Assembly (NCBI RefSeq): GCF_014647135.1 | Contig: NZ_BMOP01000020.1 | Coordinates: forward strand, 29,082 to 68,397 | Reading direction: 5' to 3' | From: Shewanella xiamenensis | Lineage (GTDB): Bacteria > Pseudomonadota > Gammaproteobacteria > Enterobacterales > Shewanellaceae | Length of the DNA stretch: 39,316 nucleotides | In this document: positions 25,481 to 34,369 of the stretch, one piece after another | Numbering within the stretch: the first letter of the stretch is position 1 | How the letters are laid out: each line of letters begins with the position of its first letter | Program-made: the position numbers and the translations under genes | The notes under the pieces: model-generated | Databases searched by the model: none | Told to the model about the DNA's origin: nothing | The model's input: only the letters and a program-made list of their open reading frames with translations

Positions 25481-26812
25481 TTAGCGCGTAAGCACCAGTG
25501 CGTTGGCCTGAAAACTTAACCGTGCCATTTGCCCTTGGTCTTGCAGCTCTAGCTCGTTGAGTTCGAAGGGCGGTTGCAGGCCCGATGCTTGGATGAGAGT
25601 TGGGTCAAACATCAGCTTGAGTTTGGGGGATTCGGGCGTTAACCAAGTCGCCGCTTGGGTGCGCATAATCGCCACTTTTTGACCCTCGGCATTGGTGCCC
25701 GTTAGCACGCCACTCAAACCAAAGCGTCCCGCTTCGGCGATATCGAGCTCAAAGTTGACTTGATTCGGTACGCCTTTATCCCAAACGGTTAGCACTTCGG
25801 GTTTGATGCTGGCCGAGTTCACATAGGACTTAAAGGCGGTTTTCACCGTGCGCTGTACTGGGCGGCCATCGACTTGAGTCTGAACGGTAACTTCGATTTC
25901 ACTCAGCCCCGCATTGCTGCTGGCAAGGGGCAAGTCCGCGGGCACTAAAGCCTGCCATTCATCCCCCTGTTTCACCATGGCCAGCGCTTGCTCTGTGCCA
26001 TCGGCTTGCTTGAGTTTGGCCTGAGGCGCAAATTGATTATCGCTTTGGCTTAAAGCGAGTTTTACCCCAACCGTTTGGGCATCGGCCGCAATCGCGCTCG
26101 GCGCCTTGATACTCAGTTGATAGGGCGAGCCTTTTTCCTTCACGTTGACCAAATAGTTGGCCTTAGCGACCAAGGGCTGGCTGACTTGTAGGCGATATGC
26201 TCCGGCCGTGGCCTTTTCAGACATCTGTAGTGCGCTGGAATCATCGGCTAAGCCTGCGCTGGCTAAGGCTTCGGTGCTCACCAGCGATTTAACCAAGGAT
26301 TCCGTTGCTTGCGGGCTGCTGGCGTTTTTACCCTGCGGCGTTTGGTCTATCCGCTGAATTTGCACCCGCTCGGGGGCTACGGCATCGGCATGCATTAAGG
26401 CGCCTGTGCTGACATCGCCACGGGGCGCAATTCGCACTAAGCTGCCCGCTTGGCTTAAGTTGAGCTGCACGCCAGCATTTAGCTCGGCGCCGGTGACATT
26501 TAGCCAATACTCATCACTTTGGCTTGCCTGCTCAAGCACGGGTTGACTGGCTTGGTATTCACCATAGAGCGGGGTAATAAAGCTGATGTAATCGGAACTG
26601 GTATTAATCGGCGCGAGAGTTGGCGAGGCGATATTAGTATCGACAAGGTCGCTCTGCGTCGGCGCGGCTAAGGTTAAGCCCTTGGCATACATTGGGCTGG
26701 CTTCTTTTTGTGGCTCAGGCGTGGGTGAATCATCCTGACAGGCACCGAGCAGGCTAGCTAATATGGCCAAGCTGACCGCTTTGCTTAAGGTGCGGAGTGT
26801 AAAAGGTTGCAT
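25481..26812 (-). CDS. Lipoprotein with Ig-like regions, partner of the secreted lipase
   Basis: This 443-residue lipoprotein has signal LLGAC (Cys25), with Gln next, so outer-membrane sorting is expected. The mature part is rich in Ala, Ser and Gln and looks like several beta-sandwich modules (SQPLVAKANYLVNVKEKGSP, GLSEIEVTVQTQVDG). It resembles DUF4785-type proteins found beside lipases in Legionella and Shewanella, though I am not certain of that family. It starts 10 bases after the lipase stop, so the two are cotranslated, and it may anchor, chaperone or inhibit the hydrolase. A strong terminator follows. Confidence 0.75.
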   Translation of the reverse strand: MQPFTLRTLSKAVSLAILASLLGACQDDSPTPEPQKEASPMYAKGLTLAAPTQSDLVDTNIASPTLAPINTSSDYISFITPLYGEYQASQPVLEQASQSDEYWLNVTGAELNAGVQLNLSQAGSLVRIAPRGDVSTGALMHADAVAPERVQIQRIDQTPQGKNASSPQATESLVKSLVSTEALASAGLADDSSALQMSEKATAGAYRLQVSQPLVAKANYLVNVKEKGSPYQLSIKAPSAIAADAQTVGVKLALSQSDNQFAPQAKLKQADGTEQALAMVKQGDEWQALVPADLPLASSNAGLSEIEVTVQTQVDGRPVQRTVKTAFKSYVNSASIKPEVLTVWDKGVPNQVNFELDIAEAGRFGLSGVLTGTNAEGQKVAIMRTQAATWLTPESPKLKLMFDPTLIQASGLQPPFELNELELQDQGQMARLSFQANALVLTR

Positions 26813-26822
26813 GTTAGGCTCC

Positions 26823-27680
26823 TTAAATATGATTGCGGATCAGCGTGTCTAAGTTAAAGCAGGCACGGCGACTCTGCTGATGGCTTAACGGTTCTTGGCC
26901 TCGGGTCTTTTGTTTATCGGTAAACCAGACTGTGCCTGCGGCTTTTTGGGAGCTGCAATTTAAGAAGCCGTCGGAGCAGCTATCGAGCCAGTTTTGGGTA
27001 GTTTCGAGGGCGACCTGATATTGATAGCCAGCGCAGTAGCTGTCGCTGTCCCAAATGGCGGAATCCACATCCGAGCCGACAACCACCTCGAAGGGCTTAC
27101 CTAAACTCGGACGACCAGCGGTGCCATAGAGCCAAGTGTTGTTGTAGTTTGCCATCCAGCCGACTTGCTGCTGTTTGACCGCATTGCTGCCATAGCCTAA
27201 GAGCCAACCTAGAGTCGTTTCGAACACATTGCCTTGATTGACTGCATCGGACAGCGGCGTGCCGCCACTCGATGGCGCGAGGGCGATGACTCTGGAGGTG
27301 GCTTTGATCACCGCAGGATAACGGCTGTCCCAGGTGGGGTTTGATAAAATCCAGCGCACCACATTACCGCCATTAGAGTGGGTGAGCAGGATTAAATCAT
27401 CAATATTCTTCGCTTGAATAAAGCTATTGAGCTGAGTGGCGAGGCAACCCGCGGCGGCTTCTTCCCACATATATTGGTCGAAGTCACAGTTGATGACAGT
27501 GTAATTATTGGGGACGGGGATCCCTTGGCGCACTGAGTTAACAAATTCCGAAGTCCAATAGTCGGCTAACGCATTGGTTTGTTTTCCGGTTCCGTGAACA
27601 AAGGCGATACCTGTTGCGGCAAAAACCGCGGGACTGACAGCTAACAGACCCAAGAGCATTAAGGTGTTTTTTATCTTCAT
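26823..27680 (-). CDS. Secreted alpha/beta-hydrolase (lipase-like)
   Basis: This 285-residue protein has a signal peptide ending around PAVFA-A (residue 21). The oxyanion-hole HG lies at 29-30 (FVHGTG) and the nucleophile elbow is THSNGG at 100-105 with Ser102. The first Gly of the usual GxSxG is Thr, as in some bacterial lipases and VolA-like enzymes. Several cysteines (65, 79 and a cluster in the C-terminal third) suggest disulphides in the periplasm or outside the cell. The lipoprotein gene follows after 10 bases. Substrate (triglyceride, phospholipid or other ester) cannot be decided here. Confidence 0.85.
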   Translation of the reverse strand: MKIKNTLMLLGLLAVSPAVFAATGIAFVHGTGKQTNALADYWTSEFVNSVRQGIPVPNNYTVINCDFDQYMWEEAAAGCLATQLNSFIQAKNIDDLILLTHSNGGNVVRWILSNPTWDSRYPAVIKATSRVIALAPSSGGTPLSDAVNQGNVFETTLGWLLGYGSNAVKQQQVGWMANYNNTWLYGTAGRPSLGKPFEVVVGSDVDSAIWDSDSYCAGYQYQVALETTQNWLDSCSDGFLNCSSQKAAGTVWFTDKQKTRGQEPLSHQQSRRACFNLDTLIRNHI

Positions 27681-28149
27681 GGGTGTTTCTCATCTCTAGT
27701 GATTGAGCGCGGCCTTACAGTGCATTGCAATCGTGAACATTAATCAGGTGTCTGTGTCGATTGACATCGCTGCACTCTGGTGCAAGGCAATCTTAGGCTG
27801 GTTTTAAGGAATGCTGCGCAGTAAAACCACTGGGAGTAAAAGTTCACAAGCTGAGTGACCTTGCTATGGTGGACAGGGTAGACTCTTACTCTGGCTTATT
27901 AACCTAGTCGCAACATTTGGGGCTGGCAAGCAAAAATTCGCTATACAATTTAATGACATAGCGACAATCTTTTGACTTTGTTTTAATATGACCTAACCGA
28001 CAGCTAATTGCTTGATCAGTAAACGCTAATAAAACGTATAGCGTATTTAGCCGTTTGAATTGGCTGGGATGGCTCAAAAATTATTTTTACTTTAACGTTT
28101 TGGATCGTTATTGGTTCTATAGCGTTTTCACACTTATTGGGAGGCACCT
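27681..28149. other. Divergent regulatory interval between the lipase operon and the 122-residue protein
   Basis: No gene is seen in these 469 bases. They hold the divergent promoters. An imperfect dyad at 28021-28056 (AAACGCTAAT against TTTAGCCGTTT) is centred on ACGTATAGCGT and may be an operator. GGGAGG at 28139-28144 is the ribosome-binding site for the TTG start at 28150. Confidence 0.5.
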
Positions 28150-28518
28150 TTGGCCATCACACAACAGGAAATGAGCCGCTGTTTAACCGAACTCAATTGC
28201 CGTAGCAATTTTTCGGTGAAGAGCATTACCGAATATATGTTGCCAGGTACTAAGGAAGCCTTTTACCTGCATATGGATGGCAAAACGCCGCAACTGATTA
28301 TTCGCCCCGCGTTTGAGATATTTTCGGGTGAATTTACCACCTTAGCAGGCGTGCATGCTAAATATGACTATTACCACAGCGCGGAAATGACGCGATTTCC
28401 CAAACGTTTACATAAAAGTCTGACTGAAACCCACTATGGATTGGCCTTTAGTTTTGATTCCATTGAGGCGGTGCAGCAATTTATTGAGCGTTTAAGCGCT
28501 ATCGTCAAAGGGGCTTAG
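28150..28518 (+). CDS. Small conserved-looking protein of unknown function
   Basis: This 122-residue soluble protein is one I do not recognise. It reads as a compact alpha/beta domain with FYLHMDGKTPQLIIRPAFE in the middle and an amphipathic C-terminal helix (SIEAVQQFIERLSAIVKG). I favour the TTG start at 28150 because GGGAGG lies 5 bases upstream. The next in-frame ATG at 28171 has no comparable site. It stands alone: the lipase operon is divergent, and the TetR operon downstream has its own regulatory region. Confidence 0.7.
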   Translation: MAITQQEMSRCLTELNCRSNFSVKSITEYMLPGTKEAFYLHMDGKTPQLIIRPAFEIFSGEFTTLAGVHAKYDYYHSAEMTRFPKRLHKSLTETHYGLAFSFDSIEAVQQFIERLSAIVKGA

Positions 28519-28591
28519 GATTTCATCAAAGATAAATACAAGCCTTAAGAGTGGTTTTAAACCTCTGATATTTTAGGCTTAAGCCTTTAGG

Positions 28592-28628
28592 TTAAATTCC
28601 TCAATTTTAACCAAAATGAGGAATTTAA
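28592..28628. promoter_or_regulatory. Large perfect dyad upstream of the TetR gene
   Basis: TTAAATTCCTCA (28592-28603) and TGAGGAATTTAA (28617-28628) form a perfect 12-bp inverted repeat around 13 bases. It is AT-rich with no T run, so an operator is more likely than a terminator. A smaller CTGCTG/CAGCAG hairpin followed by CTTTTC (28629-28652) abuts it and could terminate transcription from 28150-28518. Confidence 0.5.
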
Positions 28629-28658
28629 CTGCTGCCTTTTCCAGCAGCTTTTCAGTAT

Positions 28659-28676
28659 ATTCATCAATAGATGAAT
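28659..28676. promoter_or_regulatory. Probable TetR-family operator
   Basis: ATTCATC-AATA-GATGAAT is a perfect 7-bp inverted repeat, 18 bases in all, ending 16 bases before the TetR start codon. Its size and place fit autoregulation by the TetR-family protein encoded next. Confidence 0.6.
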
Positions 28677-28692
28677 TCTGCCGGAGAGGCTT

Positions 28693-29391
28693 ATGTCGGT
28701 TATCCCTCGTCGCCCAAGAGGTGTGGTTCCCTTTGCCGCCCAATCTGGGCTGTCTATGGCTGCTGGTCGCCCGAAAGGCAACTCTGATGCACGTCAACGG
28801 CTGATCACCGCCGCGGTGACGCTCTTTAGTGAACGCAGTTATCCCACTGTTTCTACTCGTGAAATAGCCCGTGAGGCCGAGGTGGATGCGGCGCTTATCC
28901 GTTATTACTTTGGCTCTAAGGCTGGGCTATTCGAGCAGATGGTGCGTGAAACCCTCGAGCCTGTGATTGCGCGTTTGCGTGAAATCTCCTGCGCTCAAGC
29001 ACCTAATGATATTGGCGAACTGATGCAGATCTATTATCGGGTGATGGCACCTAATCCCGGATTACCCCGATTAATTGTGCGCGTGTTGCAGGAAGGCGAT
29101 GGCACCGAGGCCTATCGGATCATGTTGTCGGTGTTTGAGCAAGTGTTATCCCTTTCACGCCGTTGGGTTGAGTCGGCATTAGTGAATGCTGGATTACTCA
29201 AAGCAGGGCTAGACCCCAATTTAGTGCGCCTGAGTTTTATCAGTTTGATGGTGTTTCCGCTGATTGCTCCCCCGGTTTTAATGCGTCAGTTTGGCCTGTT
29301 TAGTAGCAATGCCGAGGATTTACAACGTTTGGCACTGCACAATATGCAGGTGTTTACCCAGGGCGTTTTGCGTGAACCTAGGAGTGAATGA
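28693..29391 (+). CDS. TetR-family transcriptional regulator
   Basis: This 232-residue regulator has the TetR helix-turn-helix at about 53-74 (TVSTREIAREAEVDAALIRYYF), after a 25-residue basic, flexible N-terminal extension. The ligand domain is C-terminal. GGAGAGG lies just before the ATG. It is the first gene of an operon with a membrane-fusion protein, an ABC ATPase and an ABC permease, the arrangement of E. coli ybiH(cecR)-ybhGFSR. Its stop overlaps the next start. It probably represses this exporter through the dyad at 28659-28676, with an inducing compound unknown. Confidence 0.92.
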   Translation: MSVIPRRPRGVVPFAAQSGLSMAAGRPKGNSDARQRLITAAVTLFSERSYPTVSTREIAREAEVDAALIRYYFGSKAGLFEQMVRETLEPVIARLREISCAQAPNDIGELMQIYYRVMAPNPGLPRLIVRVLQEGDGTEAYRIMLSVFEQVLSLSRRWVESALVNAGLLKAGLDPNLVRLSFISLMVFPLIAPPVLMRQFGLFSSNAEDLQRLALHNMQVFTQGVLREPRSE

Positions 29392-30404
29392 TGAGTGTAT
29401 CTAATGGGTTAGCTGTGATGTCGGTTAAGACGCGGCAACTATCTCCCCAAAGATGGGGCAAGCTGGTGATGAGTCTATTGGGCGCGGCGCTGTTGCTGCA
29501 ATTAACAGCCTGCGGCGATGAATCCCCCCGAGTGCTGGGTACGGTTGAGCGCGATAGGTTAACCCTCACCGCCCCTGTGGGGGAGCTGATTAATCGAATT
29601 AATGTGGTCGAAGGCCAGCAAGTGCAGGCGGGGGAAGTATTACTCGAGCTGGATAGCACCGCCGCTCAGGCGCGCCTTAGCCAGCGTCAGGCCGAGCTTA
29701 AACAAGCCAAGGCAAAGCTGGCGGAAGCGGTAACGGGGGCTCGCTCGGAAGACATAGATAAAGCCCGCGCCGCCCTTGATGGCGCCAATGCCAGTGTTAA
29801 AGAGGCGCAGCAGAGTTTTGAGCGTACGCAGCGGTTATTTAAGACTAAGGTGCTCAGTCAAGCAGATTTAGATGCTGCGCGCGCGGCGCGTGATACCAGC
29901 CTTGCCAAGCAAGCCGAAGCCGAGCAGAGCCTAAGACTGCTGCAAAACGGCACCCGCAGCGAGCAACTCGAACAAGCCAGAGCCGCAGTCGAGGCGGCCA
30001 TGGCTGGCGTGGCGCAGGAGCAAAAAGCCCTCAAGGATTTAAGCCTAGTGGTGGCGAGAGCCGCTGTGGTAGATACCTTGCCTTGGCGGGTGGGTGATAG
30101 GGTGGCCGCAGGGAGTCAACTTATTGGTTTATTGGCAATTGAGCATCCCTATGTGCGGGTGTATCTGCCTGCGACTTGGCTCGATAGGGTCAAGGCGGGT
30201 AACCAAGTTAAGATCCTTGTCGATGGCCGCACGCAGCCTATTGCTGGCACTGTGCGTAATATTCGCAGTCAACCGGCTTACACACCTTTTTATGCCTTAA
30301 ATGAACGCGATAGGGCGAGATTGATGTATCTCACCGATATTGATATTTCGCCAGAAGGACAGGATTTACCCACGGGAATGGCCCTTGAGGTACAGTTGCC
30401 ATGA
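29391..30404 (+). CDS. HlyD-type membrane-fusion protein (YbhG-like)
   Basis: This periplasmic adaptor of about 337 residues belongs to an ABC exporter. A hydrophobic segment ending LQLTAC, about 40 residues from the start, may be a lipobox. Next come a biotinyl-lipoyl half (VGELINRINVVEGQQVQAGEVLLEL), a long coiled-coil hairpin rich in Ala, Glu and Gln (about 85-205), then the second lipoyl half and beta-barrel. Two consecutive ATGs at 29388 and 29391 are possible starts. The second has better spacing to AGGAG (29380-29384). The gene overlaps the TetR stop, and its own stop overlaps the ATPase start as ATGA. Confidence 0.9.
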   Translation: MSVSNGLAVMSVKTRQLSPQRWGKLVMSLLGAALLLQLTACGDESPRVLGTVERDRLTLTAPVGELINRINVVEGQQVQAGEVLLELDSTAAQARLSQRQAELKQAKAKLAEAVTGARSEDIDKARAALDGANASVKEAQQSFERTQRLFKTKVLSQADLDAARAARDTSLAKQAEAEQSLRLLQNGTRSEQLEQARAAVEAAMAGVAQEQKALKDLSLVVARAAVVDTLPWRVGDRVAAGSQLIGLLAIEHPYVRVYLPATWLDRVKAGNQVKILVDGRTQPIAGTVRNIRSQPAYTPFYALNERDRARLMYLTDIDISPEGQDLPTGMALEVQLP

Positions 30405-31441
30405 GTGCACAACAGGCTTCAGCAGATATATCAGTCGCTGGAACATCTGCGGCTGAAACATCAACCGCGGCATCTGAGTTTGCTATCGAAACCCGTGGTA
30501 TGACCCGCGCCTTTGGCGGTGTTAATGCGGTAGAAAATCTCGATTTGGCGATCCCTAAGGGCACGATTTATGGTTTTTTAGGTCCCAATGGTTGTGGTAA
30601 ATCGACCTCCATTCGGATGTTGACTGGGCTGCTTAGCCCAACCTCGGGGGATATTCGGGTGTTGGGCGAAACCTTGCCCGGCGCCGAGGAAAAACTGCGC
30701 CGCCGCATTGGCTATATGACGCAAAAATTCTCCCTCTACGACAATTTATCGGTGCGGGAAAATCTCGAGTTTGTGGCGCAAATTTATGGGTTAAATCGTC
30801 GCCAAACCAAGGCGCGTTTGGCCGAGTTATTAAGCCTGTACGATTTGGCGGGGCGCGAGAAGCAAATGGCGGGCTCCATGAGTGGTGGGCAAAAGCAACG
30901 TTTAGCCTTAGCCGCCGCGACCTTGCATCACCCCGAGCTGTTATTTCTCGATGAGCCAACGTCGGCGGTCGACCCTGAAAATCGCCGCGAGTTTTGGGAG
31001 CGACTGTTCGATCTCTGCGCCCAAGGCACCACGATTTTAGTCTCGACCCACTATATGGATGAGGCCGAGCGTTGTCATGGTCTCGCGATTTTAGAGCGTG
31101 GGATAAAACGTGCCGACGGCTCGCCACAACAATTAATGGCCGCCATGGGCGCGCGGGTGATTGAAGTGTCGGGGGAAGATTTACGTAAGCTTAAACAGTC
31201 GCTTATCAGCGATGCCAACGTGTTATCGGCGGCGCAGATTGGCAGTCGTTTACGGGTATTAGTGCAAAGTTCGATTGCAGATCCGCTGGCTTGGTTAAGC
31301 CCAAGGGTTGCTGGGCGGGCACTGACCGAGGTGCGCCCAAGCCTTGAGGATGTGTTTGTGACTTGCACGGGCGGACGTGCCCAGCTAACGCCGCCAAACG
31401 GCAGTGAGGCCACGACAGTGGAGGCTCAAGATGCTAGGTAG
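30401..31441 (+). CDS. ABC exporter ATP-binding protein (YbhF-like)
   Basis: This 346-residue protein has one ABC domain. Walker A is GPNGCGKS (61-68), the Q-loop MTQKFSLYDNL, the signature MSGGQKQRLALA and Walker B LLFLDEPTSAVD. The first 26 residues are a Ser/Ala/Thr-rich extension not needed for the fold. A C-terminal domain of about 100 residues follows. E. coli YbhF carries two ABC domains in one chain; here there is only one, so the transporter presumably works with an ATPase homodimer. It overlaps the genes on both sides, implying translational coupling. Confidence 0.92.
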   Translation: MSAQQASADISVAGTSAAETSTAASEFAIETRGMTRAFGGVNAVENLDLAIPKGTIYGFLGPNGCGKSTSIRMLTGLLSPTSGDIRVLGETLPGAEEKLRRRIGYMTQKFSLYDNLSVRENLEFVAQIYGLNRRQTKARLAELLSLYDLAGREKQMAGSMSGGQKQRLALAAATLHHPELLFLDEPTSAVDPENRREFWERLFDLCAQGTTILVSTHYMDEAERCHGLAILERGIKRADGSPQQLMAAMGARVIEVSGEDLRKLKQSLISDANVLSAAQIGSRLRVLVQSSIADPLAWLSPRVAGRALTEVRPSLEDVFVTCTGGRAQLTPPNGSEATTVEAQDAR

Positions 31442-32552
31442 AATTTGGGCCGTAGTGGTCAAAGAACTCAGGCAGTTATCGCGGGATCGCATGACCTTCG
31501 GCATGATTGTGATGATCCCCTTAGTGCAGTTGATGCTGTTTGGTTATGCCATCAATACCGATGCGCGTCATTTGCCCGCAGGTTTAGTCAATTTAAGCGA
31601 TTCCGCCTATAGTCGTGCCTTGGTTAAAGCGGTAGATGCGACCCAAGTGGTTGATTTTAAATATCACTATTTGAATGTCAACGAGGCGGAAGCCGCGATC
31701 ACTCGGGGCGAAGTAAAAGCCGTGCTGTATTTAGGTGCCGATCTTGATGAGCGTTTAGTACGGCATCCAGCGTTTGCAGGGCAGACCTATTTTGCTGAGC
31801 CTGTGGGGCAATGGTTGGTGGATGGGTCGGATACTGTGGTCGCCTCTACTATTCGCAGTTTAAGGCAAATGCCACTGGATGAGATTGCGGGCAGGGCGGT
31901 CAAATCGAATCCCCCCAGTTTTGAGGTGGTGCAGTATTTTAACCCTGAGCAGCGATCTGTGGTGAATATCGTCCCCGGCCTCTTAGGGGTCATTTTGACT
32001 ATGACCATGGTGATGTTTACCTCGGCCGCGATTGTGCGCGAACGCGAGCAGGGCAATATGGAGTTTTTAATCACCACGCCGGTGAGGCCACTTGAGCTAA
32101 TGCTAGGTAAAATAACCCCTTATGTGTTAGTCGGCTTTGTGCAATTGGCGATTATTCTTACCGCTGGGCATTTGCTGTTTGCTGTGCCGATTCGCGGCGG
32201 TTTGGACTCGATTGCGCTGGCGGCCATGTTGTTTATCTGCGCCAGTTTGACCTTAGGCCTAGTGATTTCGACCATCGCGAAAACCCAGTTACAGTCGATG
32301 CAAATGACGGTGTTTATCCTGCTGCCATCGATTTTGTTGTCGGGTTTTATGTTCCCCTACGAGGCCATGCCCGTAGCGGCGCAGTGGATTGCCGAGGCGT
32401 TACCCGCGACGCACTTTATGCGTATGTCCCGCGCGATTGTGCTGAGGGATGCCCAGGTGAGTGACTTGCAATTTGATGCCTTGTGGATGATTGGTTTTAC
32501 CTGCTTGGGGCTGCTGGTGGCAAGCCTGCGCTTTTCCAAACGTTTGGATTAA
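31431..32552 (+). CDS. ABC-2 type permease (YbhS/YbhR-like)
   Basis: This inner-membrane permease of about 373 residues has one N-terminal helix (MIVMIPLVQLMLFGYAI), a periplasmic domain of about 150 residues, then five helices from LLGVILTMTMVMF onward, with the conserved EREQGNMEFLITTPVRPLELMLGK between them. I prefer ATG 31431 because GGAGG lies 6 bases upstream. A GTG at 31404 would extend it by nine residues. It overlaps the ATPase gene by 11 bases. The E. coli relative uses two different permeases; only one is encoded here, so a homodimer is likely. Confidence 0.92.
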   Translation: MLGRIWAVVVKELRQLSRDRMTFGMIVMIPLVQLMLFGYAINTDARHLPAGLVNLSDSAYSRALVKAVDATQVVDFKYHYLNVNEAEAAITRGEVKAVLYLGADLDERLVRHPAFAGQTYFAEPVGQWLVDGSDTVVASTIRSLRQMPLDEIAGRAVKSNPPSFEVVQYFNPEQRSVVNIVPGLLGVILTMTMVMFTSAAIVREREQGNMEFLITTPVRPLELMLGKITPYVLVGFVQLAIILTAGHLLFAVPIRGGLDSIALAAMLFICASLTLGLVISTIAKTQLQSMQMTVFILLPSILLSGFMFPYEAMPVAAQWIAEALPATHFMRMSRAIVLRDAQVSDLQFDALWMIGFTCLGLLVASLRFSKRLD

Positions 32553-32632
32553 GGGGCTGACTCACGCTTTAGGCGCGAGTTTTGATTTAACGCAAATTAT
32601 GCGTAAAGATTTGGACTAAGTAGTTGAAATGG

Positions 32633-32848
32633 ATGTTAGTTACTTTAGAACTCGCTTACACTGCTGCTAACAAAATGTTCCTTTTATGTGATGGCTTAGT
32701 GTGTCCCTTCGCGCGATTTATGCAGACCGATTTGTGTAAATCGATACCTGAGGTTATCAGCTCAGTGAATGTGAAGGCCTATTCGGCTGAGCAGCGCGAT
32801 GCGTATCAACGTTACATCATACGCAAAAGGAATAGAGATTTAGCTTAG
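32633..32848 (+). CDS. Doubtful small ORF before the CoA-transferase gene
   Basis: An open frame of about 71 codons from ATG 32633 (a TTG at 32624 is possible) has no clear ribosome-binding site. The sequence (LELAYTAANKMFLLCDGLV ... SAEQRDAYQRYIIRKRNRDLA) resembles no family I know. It ends 14 bases before the next gene, which is the only contextual support. The interval 32553-32862 holds nothing else beyond a short ACGCA/TGCGT dyad near 32590. Confidence 0.3.
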   Translation: MLVTLELAYTAANKMFLLCDGLVCPFARFMQTDLCKSIPEVISSVNVKAYSAEQRDAYQRYIIRKRNRDLA

Positions 32849-32862
32849 CGAAGGAATTCTGT

Positions 32863-34149
32863 ATGCCTGCGATTGTGTGTCAAAGTGCCCTCGAAGCGGT
32901 TTCACTGATCCAAAGTGGCGAAACCCTGTGGACCCATTCCATGGGCGCAACTCCAAAAGTCTTATTAGATGCGCTGGCAAAACATGCGCTCACCCTTGAA
33001 AATCTCACCTTATTACAGTTACATACCGAAGGTGCTGAATCCTTAAGTCATCCCGATTTACGTGGGCATTTGCGCCATCGCTGTTTTTTCGGTGGGGTGC
33101 CTACAAGGCCGTTATTACAAAGTGGCGATGCCGATTATGTGCCGATTTTCCTCTCTGAAGTGCCTAAACTATTCCGCTCCGGCGAGCAAAAAATCGATAC
33201 CGCGATTATCCAAGTGTCGCCGCCGGATAAACATGGCATGTGTTCCTTAGGAATTTCGGTGGAGGCCACTTTAGCCGCCTGCCAAGTGGCAGGTAAAATC
33301 ATTGCCCATATTAATCCACAAATGCCCCGCACCCACGGCGATGGTTTTATTCATATCGACCGTTTTGCCGCCGTGTATGAGCAAAGCGCCAGTTTACCCA
33401 TTCATTCGTTTGCCACTGGCGATGCTGTGAGTCTGGCGATAGGGAAAAATGTGGCTAAATTAGTCCGCGATGGCGATTGTTTGCAGATGGGCATTGGCGC
33501 GATTCCCGATGCGGTATTGTCCTGCCTGACCGAGCACAAAGACTTAGGCGTGCATACCGAGTTATTTTCCGACGGGATTTTGCAATTAGTTGAAAAGGGC
33601 GTGATTAACAATAGTAAAAAGCGCTTTTACCCCGGAAAACTGGTCACAGGTTTCGCCTTAGGTAGCCAGAAGTTATATGACTATGTGGATGATAATCCTG
33701 CGGTTATCTTTATGGATATCGAGCAAGTCAACGACACGTCTATTATCCGTAAAAACCCCAATGTAATGGCGATTAACTCGGCGCTGCAGGTCGATCTCAC
33801 TGGGCAAGTGTGTGCCGATTCCATTGGCACTAAGATTTATTCGGGCGTGGGTGGCCAGATGGACTTTATCCGCGGCGCAGGGCTGTCCGAAGGTGGCCGC
33901 TCTGTGATTGCGCTGCCAAGTACTGCGGCGGGAGGTCGAGTTTCTCGCATCGCTAGCGTGTTATCTCCTGGGGCGGGGGTTGTAACTACCCGCGCCCATG
34001 TTCATTACATAGTGACCGAATATGGCGCGGCTAATCTTCGTGGCCGCTCGCTACGTGAACGGGCACAGGCCTTGATTAATATCGCCCATCCGGATTTTCG
34101 TGAGCAACTTTGCCGCGATGCCTTTGAAGAGTGGGGATTAAGTCTCTAG
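32863..34149 (+). CDS. Acetyl-CoA hydrolase/CoA-transferase family protein
   Basis: This 428-residue cytoplasmic enzyme belongs to the family that includes acetyl-CoA hydrolase, 4-hydroxybutyrate CoA-transferase and butyrate:acetate CoA-transferase. The catalytic Glu233 lies in HTELFSDG. The CoA-binding segments SGVGGQMDFIRGA and VTTRAHVHYIVTEYGAANLRG are present, ending with ALINIAHPDFRE. AAGGAA precedes the ATG. It is monocistronic apart from the small ORF before it and ends at a strong bidirectional terminator. A CoA-transferase acting on propionyl-, butyryl- or acetyl-CoA would fit the catabolic operon at the start of the window, but there is no direct link. Confidence 0.9.
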   Translation: MPAIVCQSALEAVSLIQSGETLWTHSMGATPKVLLDALAKHALTLENLTLLQLHTEGAESLSHPDLRGHLRHRCFFGGVPTRPLLQSGDADYVPIFLSEVPKLFRSGEQKIDTAIIQVSPPDKHGMCSLGISVEATLAACQVAGKIIAHINPQMPRTHGDGFIHIDRFAAVYEQSASLPIHSFATGDAVSLAIGKNVAKLVRDGDCLQMGIGAIPDAVLSCLTEHKDLGVHTELFSDGILQLVEKGVINNSKKRFYPGKLVTGFALGSQKLYDYVDDNPAVIFMDIEQVNDTSIIRKNPNVMAINSALQVDLTGQVCADSIGTKIYSGVGGQMDFIRGAGLSEGGRSVIALPSTAAGGRVSRIASVLSPGAGVVTTRAHVHYIVTEYGAANLRGRSLRERAQALINIAHPDFREQLCRDAFEEWGLSL

Positions 34150-34312
34150 CCTTGTAAATCATGGCGTTATTACTTAATGCCTATTGCTGTGTTGTTATGC
34201 CTTTCAATGCTGAGATGAAGAAGCGTAAAGCGAGAATTTGTTCAAGGAGCCTTTTGAACTGAGTTTAGCTTGTATTCTTGCTTCATATATCAACCGCCTT
34301 CAACTCACTCTT

Positions 34313-34350
34313 AATGTAAAAAATCAGCACAAGTGCTGATTTTTTACATT
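34313..34350. terminator. Bidirectional terminator between the CoA-transferase and subtilase genes
   Basis: A perfect 18-bp inverted repeat (34313-34330 and 34333-34350) with core AATCAGCAC/GTGCTGATT and a 2-base centre, A-rich then T-rich, lies between convergent genes and would act on both. Confidence 0.95.
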
Positions 34351-34369
34351 GAAATAAGCTTTGTTAAGC

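Noticed and set aside
30633..31127. 164-codon open frame on the minus strand inside the ABC ATPase gene
   Set aside because: His/Arg/Pro-rich shadow opposite Walker and signature motifs.
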